A stretch of DNA of 37,712 nucleotides from the NCBI GenBank assembly GCA_027296055.1, contig JAPUJT010000194.1, forward strand, positions 1 to 37,712, read 5' to 3'. The notes under the pieces were generated by a model. The model saw nothing but the letters and a program-made list of their open reading frames with translations, was not told the DNA's origin and ran no database searches. Below, piece after piece: positions 7,492 to 16,553 of the stretch. Every line of letters begins with the position of its first letter. Positions within the stretch are counted from its first letter, which is position 1. The position numbers and the translations under genes were made by a program. Source of the DNA: Planctomycetota bacterium (GTDB lineage Bacteria; Planctomycetota; JAPUJT01).

Positions 7492-9366
7492 ATGGCTATC
7501 TCATCATCGCCGCCCGGACCACTGGAAGCCCCAAGCCTCAAGAAGATGGTCGCCTGGTACAACCCAGGTCAGCTCCTCAAGACGGGCGCCGACGTGATCC
7601 TATCGGAGGCTTTCGCCCGCCACGCGGACCGGCGGATACTCTGGGCGCTGCAGCAGGAACACGGAACGTTGCCGGACCTGAACCTGACTTTCCCGGCGGA
7701 CGCAGGCAACGGCCTCTGGATCGACTATGTCGCCGACTGCGGAGACGGATGGAATCCCACGTACGCCGTTGCAAGTACGATGGCGAGACCGGTAATCGAC
7801 GTCGAGGACAGGGCAGGAATGCCGTCGAAACTTCCAAGGGGCCAGCTCCTCGTTTTCGGCGGGGACCAGGTCTATCCCACGCCCACCGTCGAGGAGTACA
7901 CCAACCGCCTCGTGCGGCCCTACGAGGAGGCCTTCCGGAGGAGGACCAGTTGCCCCCAGGTCCTGGCCCTCCCTGGGAACCACGACTGGTACGACAGCCT
8001 TGTCCTGTTCCAAAGGATCTTCTGCTCGGGCAAGAAATTCGCTGGATGCCAGACGGTGCAGAAACGGAGTTACTTCGCCGCGAGACTCCCCGAGAATTGG
8101 TGGCTCCTCGGGACTGACACCCAGCTGCAGCACGACTTAGACCGGCCGCAGTTCGATTACTTTAGCGGTCTCGCCGATAGGATCGAGAAGGAGGATGGGG
8201 CGATCATACTATGCACGCCTGAGCCGTTCTGGCTTTGGACCCCGATCGGTCGTTCCGCAGCGAGCTCAGCGCGCAGACCATACCAAAGACGCCGATTCGA
8301 CGAGCTCTTCGAGAGGCTCGAGTCACGGATAAAGGTCTGTCTGGCGGGGGACCTCCATCACTACCGCAGGCACTTCCGGGCGCTCGAAGGCCAGGCGATG
8401 AAGAGGTCGGATGGGGACAGCTCAGCCGAAAGACAGCACCTAATAACCTGCGGGACGGGGGGGGCGTTCTTGCACACAACCCACCTTCCCGGTCAGAAGG
8501 ACCTGCCCAAGGGAATCCACCTCGTCGAGTCCAGCCCCTTTCCGCCTGTAAGAAAATCGAGATGCCTCGCCTGGTGGAACCTCGGCTTCCCGGCATGGAA
8601 CTTCTGGTTCGGAGTACTGACAGGGTTTTCGTACCTCCTGATCGCCTGGGCGAACGGGATTTACGTCGGCCAGTCGTTCGTCCACGAGAGGAAGCTGGAA
8701 TCGGGCGCGATCGAGACAGTCAGAGTGGCGATTCCTGAGATTGGCGCCCTCGGGATCTCGGAATTGGGCACGGTCCTTAGGGCGATGGCCCACAGCACGC
8801 TTCTTAGTCCCGTCGGATCTTCTCTGTGCCTCCTCGTTTTCCTCGCCTTCTGGTTCTTCACGGACAACGAATCGAGACGCTTTCGGCTCGTGGCCGGTGT
8901 CCTTCACGCCCTGACGCACCTGATGGCCGCCTTCCTCCTCTATTGGATGGCAGCTTACGTGCCCGTGACGATCCTCGGGTGGGCGCCGGAATCCATGGAA
9001 CAGTACCTCCTTTCGGGAACGATCCTGGTCCTGGGAGGTTGGGCCGTTGGGGCGTTCATCATGGGATCGTACCTCCTGATCTCTGTAAACGGCTTCGGGA
9101 AGCACGGCAATGAAGCGTACAGCGCCCTAAAGATCGAGGACTGGAAGGGGTTCCTAAGGATGAAAATCGAACAGGGGGGAAAGCTCACCCTTTACTTCAT
9201 CGGGCTGGAGAAGATCCCTAGATGGAAAGAGAGTGAGTTGGGCTCGGGGCCGGGCTACGCCCGCGACGGGACAATCGAACTAGACCCAAAGATCGTCGAC
9301 TCGCTAGAAATCTGGCCGGGCGGTCTAGAATCTGCACAGGTCGAAAACGGAGTCGACCGTACGTGA
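7492..9366 (+). CDS. Membrane-anchored calcineurin-like metallophosphoesterase
   Basis: The 624-residue product starts at ATG 7492 after a weak AGAGGGAAAG. Metallophosphoesterase motifs appear in order: FGGDQVYP (122-129), LPGNHDWYD (160-168), LAGDLHHYRRH (284-294) and GTGGAFLHTTH (321-331). They supply the Asp, Asn and His ligands of a dinuclear metal site. From residue ~366 there are four to five hydrophobic segments, for example YLLIAWANGIYVG, CLLVFLAFWFF and WAVGAFIMGSYLLI, and then a charged tail. The catalytic domain is N-terminal with no signal peptide, so it is probably on the cytoplasmic face. The family hydrolyses phosphomono- or diesters; the substrate is not predictable. The IS element begins 16 bases after the stop. 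Confidence 0.88.
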   Translation: MAISSSPPGPLEAPSLKKMVAWYNPGQLLKTGADVILSEAFARHADRRILWALQQEHGTLPDLNLTFPADAGNGLWIDYVADCGDGWNPTYAVASTMARPVIDVEDRAGMPSKLPRGQLLVFGGDQVYPTPTVEEYTNRLVRPYEEAFRRRTSCPQVLALPGNHDWYDSLVLFQRIFCSGKKFAGCQTVQKRSYFAARLPENWWLLGTDTQLQHDLDRPQFDYFSGLADRIEKEDGAIILCTPEPFWLWTPIGRSAASSARRPYQRRRFDELFERLESRIKVCLAGDLHHYRRHFRALEGQAMKRSDGDSSAERQHLITCGTGGAFLHTTHLPGQKDLPKGIHLVESSPFPPVRKSRCLAWWNLGFPAWNFWFGVLTGFSYLLIAWANGIYVGQSFVHERKLESGAIETVRVAIPEIGALGISELGTVLRAMAHSTLLSPVGSSLCLLVFLAFWFFTDNESRRFRLVAGVLHALTHLMAAFLLYWMAAYVPVTILGWAPESMEQYLLSGTILVLGGWAVGAFIMGSYLLISVNGFGKHGNEAYSALKIEDWKGFLRMKIEQGGKLTLYFIGLEKIPRWKESELGSGPGYARDGTIELDPKIVDSLEIWPGGLESAQVENGVDRT

Positions 9367-9382
9367 GTAGTCGGCCGCCGAC

Positions 9383-9403
9383 CCCGTGGGGTCAAGAAAC
9401 TCC
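9383..9403 (+). repeat. Left terminal inverted repeat of the IS
   Basis: Reads CCCGTGGGGTCAAGA followed by AACTCC. It pairs with the right end except at two inner positions. Confidence 0.8.
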
Positions 9404-9492
9404 GACAGGCCGAATCGCGGCGGGATCCGGTGATTCTGTATTGATACCGTGCCATCCGTGTCCCTGGATCTCATCCGACCTCGCCGGCGTCA

Positions 9493-10482
9493 CTAGGCCG
9501 CCTCCCGGTAGTAGTACTTGAGCTTGCCTCCCAAGCGCTCTGGGGTGGCGATAGTTCCGTGGTCGCCCAGGACATTCTCGGGAAACAGGAGCCGATTCCC
9601 GACACCTTGGTGATTTCGTTCTCCGTGATAATGAGCGAGGAACTCAGAGATGATCATGTGGAGGGCCTTCTCCCCGATCACGAGGAAACCCGAGAGGCAC
9701 TCCCTCTTGATTGATCCAATCCATCGCTCCGCGAAGGCGTTCAGATCGGGGCTCCGCGGAGGCAGGCGCACTGACTGTACGCCGGCCGACTCGACAATGG
9801 TCCGAAACGTCCGACAGAACTTCGAGTCTCTGTCGTGAATGAGGAACTGCTGGCCCTCCAGGAAGCATCCTGGCGCTGTCAACTCTCTGGCAACCTTCTG
9901 CATCCAGGCAGCATTGGGGTGGGAGGTGAGCCCGGCGAGGTGGACTCGCCGGCTGGCGATCTGGATTACGAAGTGTACATAGATGGTTCGCAGACCTTCA
10001 GGCTCCACGACCTCCACCGTGAAGAAGTCGGTTGCCGAGATCACATGCTCGTGCTTCTCGATAAAGTCCGCCCAGGTGGAGCCCCGCTTCGGGGCAGGAG
10101 GGATCCCGTTGCGCTTCAGGATGTCACCTACGGCCTGGTCGCTGAGGATGTGGCCGAGGTTCAAGAGGGAGCCAGCAATACGGTCGTAGCCCCACCCGGA
10201 GTACTTCCGGGACTTGGAGCCATCGAACTTCTTGGCGATGAGGTCTCGATACCAGCGGAGGACCGTGTCGGGCTGGACGATGCAGCCGATCTCTCGGAGG
10301 GCCTTTCGCCCCAGCCTCTTGCCGAGCCTGGCGAGCCGTACCCGCTCCGCTCTTGTCAGAAGAAGCCGGCCCGGGAAGCGGGAGCCGAGGATCTCGTTCT
10401 CCGCTGCCAGGTACTCGTTCCTCAGGAGCAGTTCGCTATCCACATGACCTCCCACGAGGGCCAGGACTTCGTTGATGTCCAC
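9493..10482 (-). CDS. DDE (rve) transposase of the IS, probably internally deleted
   Basis: The GTG start at 10482 is set by GGAGG eight to nine bases upstream on the minus strand; 329 residues. The catalytic triad is visible: Asp in [10 protein letters not shown], Asp in [10 protein letters not shown] and Glu in [15 protein letters not shown]. The flanking phrases [28 protein letters not shown] and [10 protein letters not shown] are typical of a widespread IS3-related group. In that group, as I recall it, SRK is followed by a GRPR-containing helical segment of some 25 residues before WGYDRI. Here [12 protein letters not shown] joins directly, suggesting an in-frame deletion. The DDE core is intact but the DNA-binding region is shortened, so activity is doubtful. 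Confidence 0.88.
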   Translation of the reverse strand: MDINEVLALVGGHVDSELLLRNEYLAAENEILGSRFPGRLLLTRAERVRLARLGKRLGRKALREIGCIVQPDTVLRWYRDLIAKKFDGSKSRKYSGWGYDRIAGSLLNLGHILSDQAVGDILKRNGIPPAPKRGSTWADFIEKHEHVISATDFFTVEVVEPEGLRTIYVHFVIQIASRRVHLAGLTSHPNAAWMQKVARELTAPGCFLEGQQFLIHDRDSKFCRTFRTIVESAGVQSVRLPPRSPDLNAFAERWIGSIKRECLSGFLVIGEKALHMIISEFLAHYHGERNHQGVGNRLLFPENVLGDHGTIATPERLGGKLKYYYREAA

Positions 10483-10679
10483 TCGCGTTCCTCCATCTCT
10501 TTGGAAATCGATGAAGGCAAGGAGGATAGAGTGGCAGGCATGGGTCGGCTACCCCGGGACCGGGAGACGGGACGGTGGTTCAAGGAATCCTGGGTTTCTG
10601 ACAGGTTGGACGAGATCTCGGGGAGCGATCCTGGCGATTTCAACGTGTAGCGCCAGATCCTAGCCCATCTAGGGCCCTT

Positions 10680-10700
10680 GGAATCTCTTGACCCCACGGG
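10680..10700 (-). repeat. Right terminal inverted repeat of the IS
   Basis: On the minus strand it reads CCCGTGGGGTCAAGA then GATTCC, mirroring 9383-9403. Confidence 0.8.
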
Positions 10701-10744
10701 ATGGCCAGTCCCGGTAAAGGTCGTCCCGGCCGAGTGACGACACT

Positions 10745-12100
10745 CTACGACATTGTCGGCGGCTGACAGAGTCGCCGCATCGCTGATTTCCCAGGCAGCA
10801 AGAAATAAGCGCCGGCGACGGTATGTACGTACTTCTCTCGTTCTTGAGCGCGAAAGCGCAGCGGGCAAGCCTGCGCCGTCACAAATGGCTTTTGATCCGG
10901 TCCCGACCATTGTACGGGGCTAGCGATCGGGTCGGTGTCTGCCGACAAATTGAGAAACTTCGGGTTGTTGAGCCAGCTGTGCTGACCGAACTCGAATTGC
11001 CGGGAGAGGCTCGCGACTAGGCAAATGAACAAGAGGCCTCGTTCTTCGGTGTCCCCGACAGCGTCATCGTCAGCACGGACCTCCAAGTTGTCGGGATAGG
11101 TGTTGGGGGGCGCGGGCAGCCCGAAAGCGCGGCCGCGCCGCAACATGCGATGACGGTTGACAGTATGGCGCGATTGAGCCGGATCGGGCAATAGGGCGTC
11201 CCGAGGATTGGCCCTTCGGATGTGCGAACCTAACGGACAGGCCGTGCCAGCAGCGTCGGACTTCGCGAAGTCAAAATCGTTTAGCGGCTTGGTCGGATCC
11301 GGTCTATCGGGCGAAAGGGTCAACGGAGTGCCGTCAGGCCAGCGCCCAACCATCTTGGCCGCTCGCCGAATCTTTTCTTCGGCGGAAACGTCTGGAAACG
11401 CATTCCAGAACTCCGTCACGCGTTGCACGATCTGCCGCAGTACCAGATAGCTGCCGTTGGCCGCGAGTTCCGGGGCTGGTTCCGGTACACCCGTGTTGTC
11501 GTCGTAGCCGAGTACTAGTTCGCCTAGCGCGACGCCGTCCCGATCCATGCCGTTGCGGTGCAGCCCCGCGACCCATGGCTGGGCGATGCCGTCCCGGAAA
11601 CCGAAATGCTCCTTGTTATTCTTCAGAGCCGCCGTCCGACGTTCAGCTATCAGCTCAACTCCGCGTCTGTCGTTTCGCAACTCACCGAGGCGGGACTCCA
11701 ATGCCGCAGTGTGCAGCTCATACGCAAGCAGCAGCACATCGATGGCCTCGCTGTTGGGCCCTCCCCATTGCCACATTTCCGGATCGCTGGGACTTCCAGG
11801 CAAGTCGCCGAGGACACGCTGACGATGCGGCGTGACCATCCCTTCGCAGAATTCTCGCGGGAAACCCTGCAATTCGTCGGGTCCTATCAGTCGCTGTAAC
11901 CCACGGTACGTGAATGCGATGTTTAACTTTGACTGGCTAGTCTTGTCGCCGCAGAATGTGAGCTGCGGGACCAAGTCGCCCAACCAGCTGCGAGCCGACT
12001 GCGGGTCGACTATTTTCAACAACAGACAGCTCATCGCTCGTTGCCGGGCGTAGCCGGAGGCGAGCAAGCCCTGCACTTCGGTGAGGTCTTGTTTGGTCAT
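10745..12100 (-). CDS. DyP-type haem peroxidase
   Basis: I place the start at ATG 12100, with AGAAGGA five to six bases upstream on the minus strand; in-frame starts at 12106 and 12133 are possible. The ~451-residue product has the DyP signatures: GFRDG at ~167-171 with the distal catalytic Asp, CPLGSHIRRANPRD containing the probable proximal haem His (~293), and HRMLRRGRAFG with the distal Arg (~321). LLFICLVASLSRQFEFGQ is the conserved C-terminal strand/helix. No Tat or Sec signal is seen, so it is probably cytoplasmic or membrane-associated through its neighbours. It uses H2O2 or organic peroxides in one-electron oxidations. Its start lies 14 bases after the stop of the preceding gene, which implies one operon. 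Confidence 0.92.
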   Translation of the reverse strand: MTKQDLTEVQGLLASGYARQRAMSCLLLKIVDPQSARSWLGDLVPQLTFCGDKTSQSKLNIAFTYRGLQRLIGPDELQGFPREFCEGMVTPHRQRVLGDLPGSPSDPEMWQWGGPNSEAIDVLLLAYELHTAALESRLGELRNDRRGVELIAERRTAALKNNKEHFGFRDGIAQPWVAGLHRNGMDRDGVALGELVLGYDDNTGVPEPAPELAANGSYLVLRQIVQRVTEFWNAFPDVSAEEKIRRAAKMVGRWPDGTPLTLSPDRPDPTKPLNDFDFAKSDAAGTACPLGSHIRRANPRDALLPDPAQSRHTVNRHRMLRRGRAFGLPAPPNTYPDNLEVRADDDAVGDTEERGLLFICLVASLSRQFEFGQHSWLNNPKFLNLSADTDPIASPVQWSGPDQKPFVTAQACPLRFRAQEREKYVHTVAGAYFLLPGKSAMRRLCQPPTMS

Positions 12101-12114
12101 AGCCATCCTTCTGC

Positions 12115-13482
12115 TCAAATCAGCTGCAACCATTTCTCAATGCCGGCCCGGCTACGCCAACCGAATAGCCCGGCCCGGATTTCGGCGTTACGCAGGATCT
12201 CTGCCACCGTGAGGTGATCAATTGCGCTGTACCACACGTTCGTCTGCCGCTGATTGGCGCGGGTGAAGGGCAGGAATCGCTGCGAAAACCCTTTCGTAGC
12301 AGAAAGCAAGAAACGGGTCTTGGGACAGCCGTGAAGATTCGTCCAAATCGGCACTACCGCGAATGACCCGACTCCCAGGAAGTCGAACAGGTAGCGCTCC
12401 CAACCTCCGTCAAATTCACTCATGAACAGCAGCCGGCGACCGCGGTCGATCAAATGAATGCGCGCGAAATGAATCGTATCGATGCCGGCCAGCTGGCCGC
12501 GTCGATACCAATGCTTGCTAAAGCCGTTGGCCAGGAAGAGAACGAATCGTAGGTTCAGTCGCCGAAACCATGATTCGCGGACCGTCGATAGCATCGTGAA
12601 CTGGTTCTGGATTCCGAAGTCCTCCTCTTCCACCAAAGCGGCGACGTGGCCCGCCTTCGGTCGGGTCACCAAGTCGCCTTCAGTCAATTCGTACATTCGG
12701 ACAACAAGAAAGTATAATCCTATCAATAGGAGAAAAATCATCGGCGTGAGCCAAGACAGGTACCACCAACTGCAGCCGAACCACCAGACGTTCAGACACG
12801 CCAGGACCATGGGCAGAAAGGTCAGCATTACCACGATCCGCAGCAGGTCGAGCGTCTCAAGCAGCCGCAGCCACCATGGGACTCCTTGGCGCAGGCCGTG
12901 AGGAAGATCGCCTTGTGCACGCACGAACCCCTGGATATCTCGGCGGATCGCCACGACGTCTCCATCGATCCAGTCGCCGGCTGTGTGCCGCCTGTCCACA
13001 TAGCTGCCAATGGCCAGGCGCAGACGGTACTCTTCCTTGATGAAGTCCAGCTTGTCCCTGAACGTGCCGATGTGCAGCGTCTTCGCCCGCTCGGCGTGTT
13101 GCCGTAGCCAAGCTTCAACGTCGTCCGGGCCACCGCCAACCGGAAATCCATCACAATGCTCCAGAATCAGCCTCAATCGCTCTCCGGCCACATGGACGAG
13201 CGCCCGGAGAAACTCGGCCATGCGCCCGTCATAGACGGCCGAAACGATCAGGCGCGGCGGCAACATGCGGCCTCGCAGGTCCGGCTCTTCGTCTACGACA
13301 ATGATCCGAAAGAAGTGCAGGCTCTCCAACTGGTCGAGTCCCAGCTCGTCCCGCGCCGCTTTCACGTTGGCTACTGTGCTGCCGACCTGGTCCAGAGGCA
13401 GCGAGGCGAGCACGGTGATCGTCTGCGGATATCGCCACAGAGGCTCCAGCAGTCCTCGTCCAAAGCTAAGCGCTCCGCTCAT
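12115..13482 (-). CDS. Unrecognised membrane protein with duplicated alpha/beta domain
   Basis: 455 residues from ATG 13482, with GGGGAG eight bases upstream. Two transmembrane helices (about 212-235 and 240-262) separate two soluble halves that resemble each other. Residues ~55-115 read LHFFRIIVVDE...PPRLIVSAVYDGRMAEFLRAL, ending HCDGFP. Residues ~337-387 read IHFARIHLIDRGRRLLFMSE then FDGGWERYLFDFL, ending LHGCP. The pattern strand, strand, YDG/FDG, helix resembles the ferredoxin-like modules found in DyP proteins, which is suggestive given its operon partner. No haem motif is evident. I do not recognise the family. Spacing to neighbours (43 and 14 bases) argues for joint expression with the P450 and the peroxidase. 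Confidence 0.85.
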   Translation of the reverse strand: MSGALSFGRGLLEPLWRYPQTITVLASLPLDQVGSTVANVKAARDELGLDQLESLHFFRIIVVDEEPDLRGRMLPPRLIVSAVYDGRMAEFLRALVHVAGERLRLILEHCDGFPVGGGPDDVEAWLRQHAERAKTLHIGTFRDKLDFIKEEYRLRLAIGSYVDRRHTAGDWIDGDVVAIRRDIQGFVRAQGDLPHGLRQGVPWWLRLLETLDLLRIVVMLTFLPMVLACLNVWWFGCSWWYLSWLTPMIFLLLIGLYFLVVRMYELTEGDLVTRPKAGHVAALVEEEDFGIQNQFTMLSTVRESWFRRLNLRFVLFLANGFSKHWYRRGQLAGIDTIHFARIHLIDRGRRLLFMSEFDGGWERYLFDFLGVGSFAVVPIWTNLHGCPKTRFLLSATKGFSQRFLPFTRANQRQTNVWYSAIDHLTVAEILRNAEIRAGLFGWRSRAGIEKWLQLI

Positions 13483-13525
13483 GAAGCACTCCCCGTAGCA
13501 GTTCGCCTGTGGCCGCCCGCCGACC

Positions 13526-14740
13526 TCAGAACGCGGGGTTGAAAATCCTCAAGTCCGACAGTCGATAGCGTTCGGCCAGTGTATCCAGCAACATCACGCT
13601 AACGACGATGGAAAGTGCTTTGGCCGGACAGTCGTGAGGGCCCTTCGACCAACTCAGTACGGCGTCGTACTCAAAGCGCGGCAGATGCAGGTCCATAGCT
13701 GCGGGATTCCGAAAACGGCGCGGGTCTCGGTTGGCACAAATGAATGGATACGTCACCTCATTACCTGGAGTCAGCTTCAGCTTCTTGCCTCGCACGACGA
13801 CAGTCTCGTCTTGCTCGACAACGCGGTGCACCGTCGTCACCGTCGGATACAACCTCAGCGCTTCGAACACGAGGTTTCGCTTCTCCTTGGCGCTCAACCG
13901 CTCATAGATCACGCCGAACCGTTTTAGGTCCTCGACGCAGCGTATCACCAACGTCCCGATGCTGAACAGGGCTGCGAAGAGAGTCATGTCGATCGTCATC
14001 ATGTCCATGCCGTATCCGCGAAGCTTGAAGTAGACGTCATTGCGGACCCTTTTCCCCGTGCCCAACAATCCCAACAGCCAAGGCAGGTAGCCGCTGAACA
14101 GCGATAGTTCCGTGAAGCGGCGCATGTAGTTCCACGTTACAGAATCTGCGTCCGCCTTAGGGACCCTGGTCTGGCTCAACAGCTGGAAAAAGACTTGGAT
14201 GACAGTACTGCGGATCGAAATGGTGGTCGCCATCTTGGAATCCTGCATCCATTCTCCGAGGATCTCCTTGCAAGCCGCTCGTACCGAGGCGTCGTCAAAA
14301 CACTGCACGCGTTCGGTGAAGATGTTCTCACTGATGTACTTGCGCGTCATCTTGCGGATCGGCGGAGACTGGGTCAGGATCCCCGCATTGGTAGCGAAGG
14401 CGTCCGAATTGCTGGACACGATGCTGACGCCCATGAAGTTGTTGTTCTTCATCAGCGGCTTGGTTATTGCATCGGCGACCGTCTCGTAGTCAACGACCAT
14501 GACCGCCTTGCCGAAGATGAAGTTTCCGCCGAACACACGCCAGTGCAGCAGCATGGTTTCATTCTGGACGTTGACCCAGATCAGTAGGAAATCGATCAGC
14601 GATGTGACTTCGAGAATCATTCGCCGGATGAACCTGATGCGCGTTCGATAGGCATAGATCTTAAGCGGCATCAGAACGAACACGAGCGGGATGGACATTA
14701 GATAGGCCAACCGCCTTGCCACCGTCATTAAGAATTGCAT
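13526..14740 (-). CDS. Divergent cytochrome P450
   Basis: 404 residues from ATG 14740, with GGTGGA upstream. Residues 11-30 and 43-57 are hydrophobic, suggesting membrane association. The K-helix ExxR is FEALRLYP (Glu293, Arg296), the segment PFICANRDPRRFRNP matches the meander region, and the haem loop is SWSKGPHDCPAKALS with the Cys371 thiolate. The presumed I-helix (DMTLFAALFSIGTLVIRC) lacks the (A/G)Gx(D/E)T oxygen-activation motif, and the distance from it to ExxR is short. Loss of that motif is known in P450s that act on hydroperoxides rather than O2, such as CYP74 and CYP152 types. That reading is inference. The P450 assignment itself is firm. Confidence 0.88.
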   Translation of the reverse strand: MQFLMTVARRLAYLMSIPLVFVLMPLKIYAYRTRIRFIRRMILEVTSLIDFLLIWVNVQNETMLLHWRVFGGNFIFGKAVMVVDYETVADAITKPLMKNNNFMGVSIVSSNSDAFATNAGILTQSPPIRKMTRKYISENIFTERVQCFDDASVRAACKEILGEWMQDSKMATTISIRSTVIQVFFQLLSQTRVPKADADSVTWNYMRRFTELSLFSGYLPWLLGLLGTGKRVRNDVYFKLRGYGMDMMTIDMTLFAALFSIGTLVIRCVEDLKRFGVIYERLSAKEKRNLVFEALRLYPTVTTVHRVVEQDETVVVRGKKLKLTPGNEVTYPFICANRDPRRFRNPAAMDLHLPRFEYDAVLSWSKGPHDCPAKALSIVVSVMLLDTLAERYRLSDLRIFNPAF

Positions 14741-14907
14741 GACTTTTCCACCGTGAATCGGGCAACCTCAGTGCGGATATTCGGACTCCACGGATAGAGG
14801 GCAGAAGGATCATATACGGCGGATGAGAAATCATCCAGGTCGCGCGCGGATCCATGAGCGATCTTCTCGTCGGCCGAGACAGGTCAAGCTCAGGCTGACG
14901 CTACGTT

Positions 14908-15390
14908 TCACCCAATCTCCATGACCCCGATGCGTACGGGCTGGTCGCGTGGCCCCTTGAAGTAGCGCAACAGTAAGTAGAGGAGAAGGCCTAGCAACCA
15001 CCCGACGGCCAACACCCAAAAGGCCACCACGAGCTTCCAGACCACGTTCAGATCGTCATACTTCCGAAGAATCACCGAGGCGAAGACCAAGTCGGCTGTT
15101 GAGGCCGTGATGCCGAACGCAGCAGCTATCTGAATGTGTCCGAATTCGCCCGTCGTGCTGGCCAGATGCATGAAGAAGGGAAACCCGAACCAGACATTGG
15201 CGATCGTGCCGCCGATCGTCAGCCCGAACACGTGTACGACGGGCAATAGCAAGACATAGCCGCGGTCAAACAGGAGTTGGCTGAATCGAGAGTTGGGAAA
15301 GAAGATCAGCGTGAAGTACGCCGGGCCCAGGCAGGCGTACCAAACTCTCCAGATTAACGGTGTCCCAATCAACAACTCAAAGACTGCCAT
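14908..15390 (-). CDS. Small four-helix membrane protein
   Basis: 160 residues from ATG 15390, preceded by AAGGGGC. Four hydrophobic helices are evident, including YFTLIFFPN, YVLLLPVVHVFGLTIGGTIA, ITASTADLVFASVIL and WVLAVGWLLGLLLYLLLRYF, and a short cytoplasm-type tail. I do not recognise the family; it has some flavour of ABA4-like (DUF4281) proteins but too little to claim. It is the first gene of the leftward group ending with the peroxidase, with a 167-base gap to the P450 that holds no other gene. Confidence 0.75.
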   Translation of the reverse strand: MAVFELLIGTPLIWRVWYACLGPAYFTLIFFPNSRFSQLLFDRGYVLLLPVVHVFGLTIGGTIANVWFGFPFFMHLASTTGEFGHIQIAAAFGITASTADLVFASVILRKYDDLNVVWKLVVAFWVLAVGWLLGLLLYLLLRYFKGPRDQPVRIGVMEIG

Positions 15391-15884
15391 TAGATTGCCC
15401 CTTGCGTGTTGCCGGATTTGCTGCCGCAGCGCGTCCCATCTTAGAGTATCACGGCAACCGACACGTTACCGCCGCACGATTCCCAGTATCATAGTCTCTC
15501 TCCGCCGCCACGAGAGAACTTCCTCCCGATTGCTGGACGTCGGCTCCAAGAACATCCACGCAAAATCAATAGGCAATTGGAAACGGCCGCTGACCGGTTT
15601 GCAAGCTTCCTTGCCCGGGGGAGTGTGGTGGTTCATCGGATACTTCAACAGCCAATCCACGCGCTAATCGTGGGTAGATTCAGATGTTAGGATTTCCGTC
15701 AAGGGATCATAGCGGATCTTTCACGGAGGCTCTGATGCACCAGAGATTACCCTTTCCGATGGGCTGGAATCGTCACTTCAGAAAGTCGATCCCGCAGGTT
15801 CTCTCCATCACCCAATTCAACTTCATTTCTGTCTGTCGGTGGGCTCCTTGCGCATCTGTCCTCGTCGTTGGCCCGGACACGTTT
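15391..15884. other. Non-coding gap upstream of the P450/peroxidase group
   Basis: No gene is supported here. The promoter of the leftward group should lie in its first ~150 bases, but I could not pick a convincing -35/-10 pair. Confidence 0.4.
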
Positions 15885-16320
15885 GGGCCGTCCGGGGGAG
15901 GCCGGAGCACGGGCACGGGGCTGAGCTTCATCTAGAGATGATCCTGTGGAAACTCCCCCGCCGCCGAGGTGTCGTCGACGAGCATCGCCGAGACCTTCCC
16001 TCCGCCGCCGGGCCCGCCCGTTCCAAGAATCGCCGCAGTCATCGGCGCGGGGGAGACCGGAGCTCGGGCACGGGGGGCGATCATGATGAATAATAGTGAT
16101 CCCGTGAGAACTCCCCCGCCCGCCGCGGATGATCGCCGAGACCTCTCCCCCTCCGGCTCCGGTCCCGCCGCTTCCCCGGCTCGCGGCCATCGTCCGCCCG
16201 GGGGCCGTTGGCCTATCACGGCGAGGCCGGAGTTCGGGCATGGGGGCGATCATTATCTGATGATGATCTTGTGCGAACTCCCCCGCCGCCGGGGAGCATC
16301 GCCGCGACCTCCCGAGTTCC
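15885..16320. repeat. Third array of hairpin repeats
   Basis: Units begin near 15894, 16048 and 16219 (spacing 154 and 171). The third keeps its core pairing through a T opposite G (GATCATTAT against ATGATGATC), which an RNA stem would tolerate. ATCGCCGAGACC boxes occur near 15982 and 16131. The spacer CCGTTGGCCTATCACGG near 16205 repeats the one seen at 640 and 770. The segment 15985-16080 is close to 4845-4940. Confidence 0.8.
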
Positions 16321-16360
16321 CCCTGGGGTATCCGTCCAGGGTAACCTGAGGTGAACTTCA

Positions 16361-16448
16361 CGGTAAGCCCAGGCCCTCTCTACCGTCAACCCAGGGTCTC
16401 TCCACGGTCAACTCAAGGTCTCTCTCGGGTCAACTCGGGTGACCCCGT
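16361..16448. repeat. Four tandem 22-bp repeats
   Basis: Consecutive units start at 16361, 16383, 16405 and 16427. The common theme is (C/G)GGTCAAC(C/T)C(A/G)GGGTCTCTCC, degenerate at the ends. The strict 22-base period keeps each copy on the same DNA face, as in plasmid iterons and operator arrays. Confidence 0.65.
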
Positions 16449-16553
16449 GTCATAGCGGGCTTAAATTCGGGGCCAGGGCATGCCCCGTGGGGATGCTCTG
16501 CCGATTCCTACGGCGAAGAGGGGCGAGACTCGGTTCGTTCGCCTCCGTTCCGA

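Larger units (their letters stand above)
9383..10700 (-). mobile_element. Insertion sequence with rve-type transposase
   Basis: The 1,318-bp element is bounded by 21-bp imperfect inverted repeats at 9383-9403 and 10680-10700 (19 of 21 positions match). The outermost 15 bases are identical (CCCGTGGGGTCAAGA). One transposase gene fills most of it. I could not identify a convincing target-site duplication. It lies between two genes facing each other and appears to have interrupted neither. Confidence 0.82.

Noticed and set aside
7203..7562. 119-codon minus-strand frame
   Set aside because: No binding site or family; it runs over the conserved upstream repeat and the phosphoesterase start.
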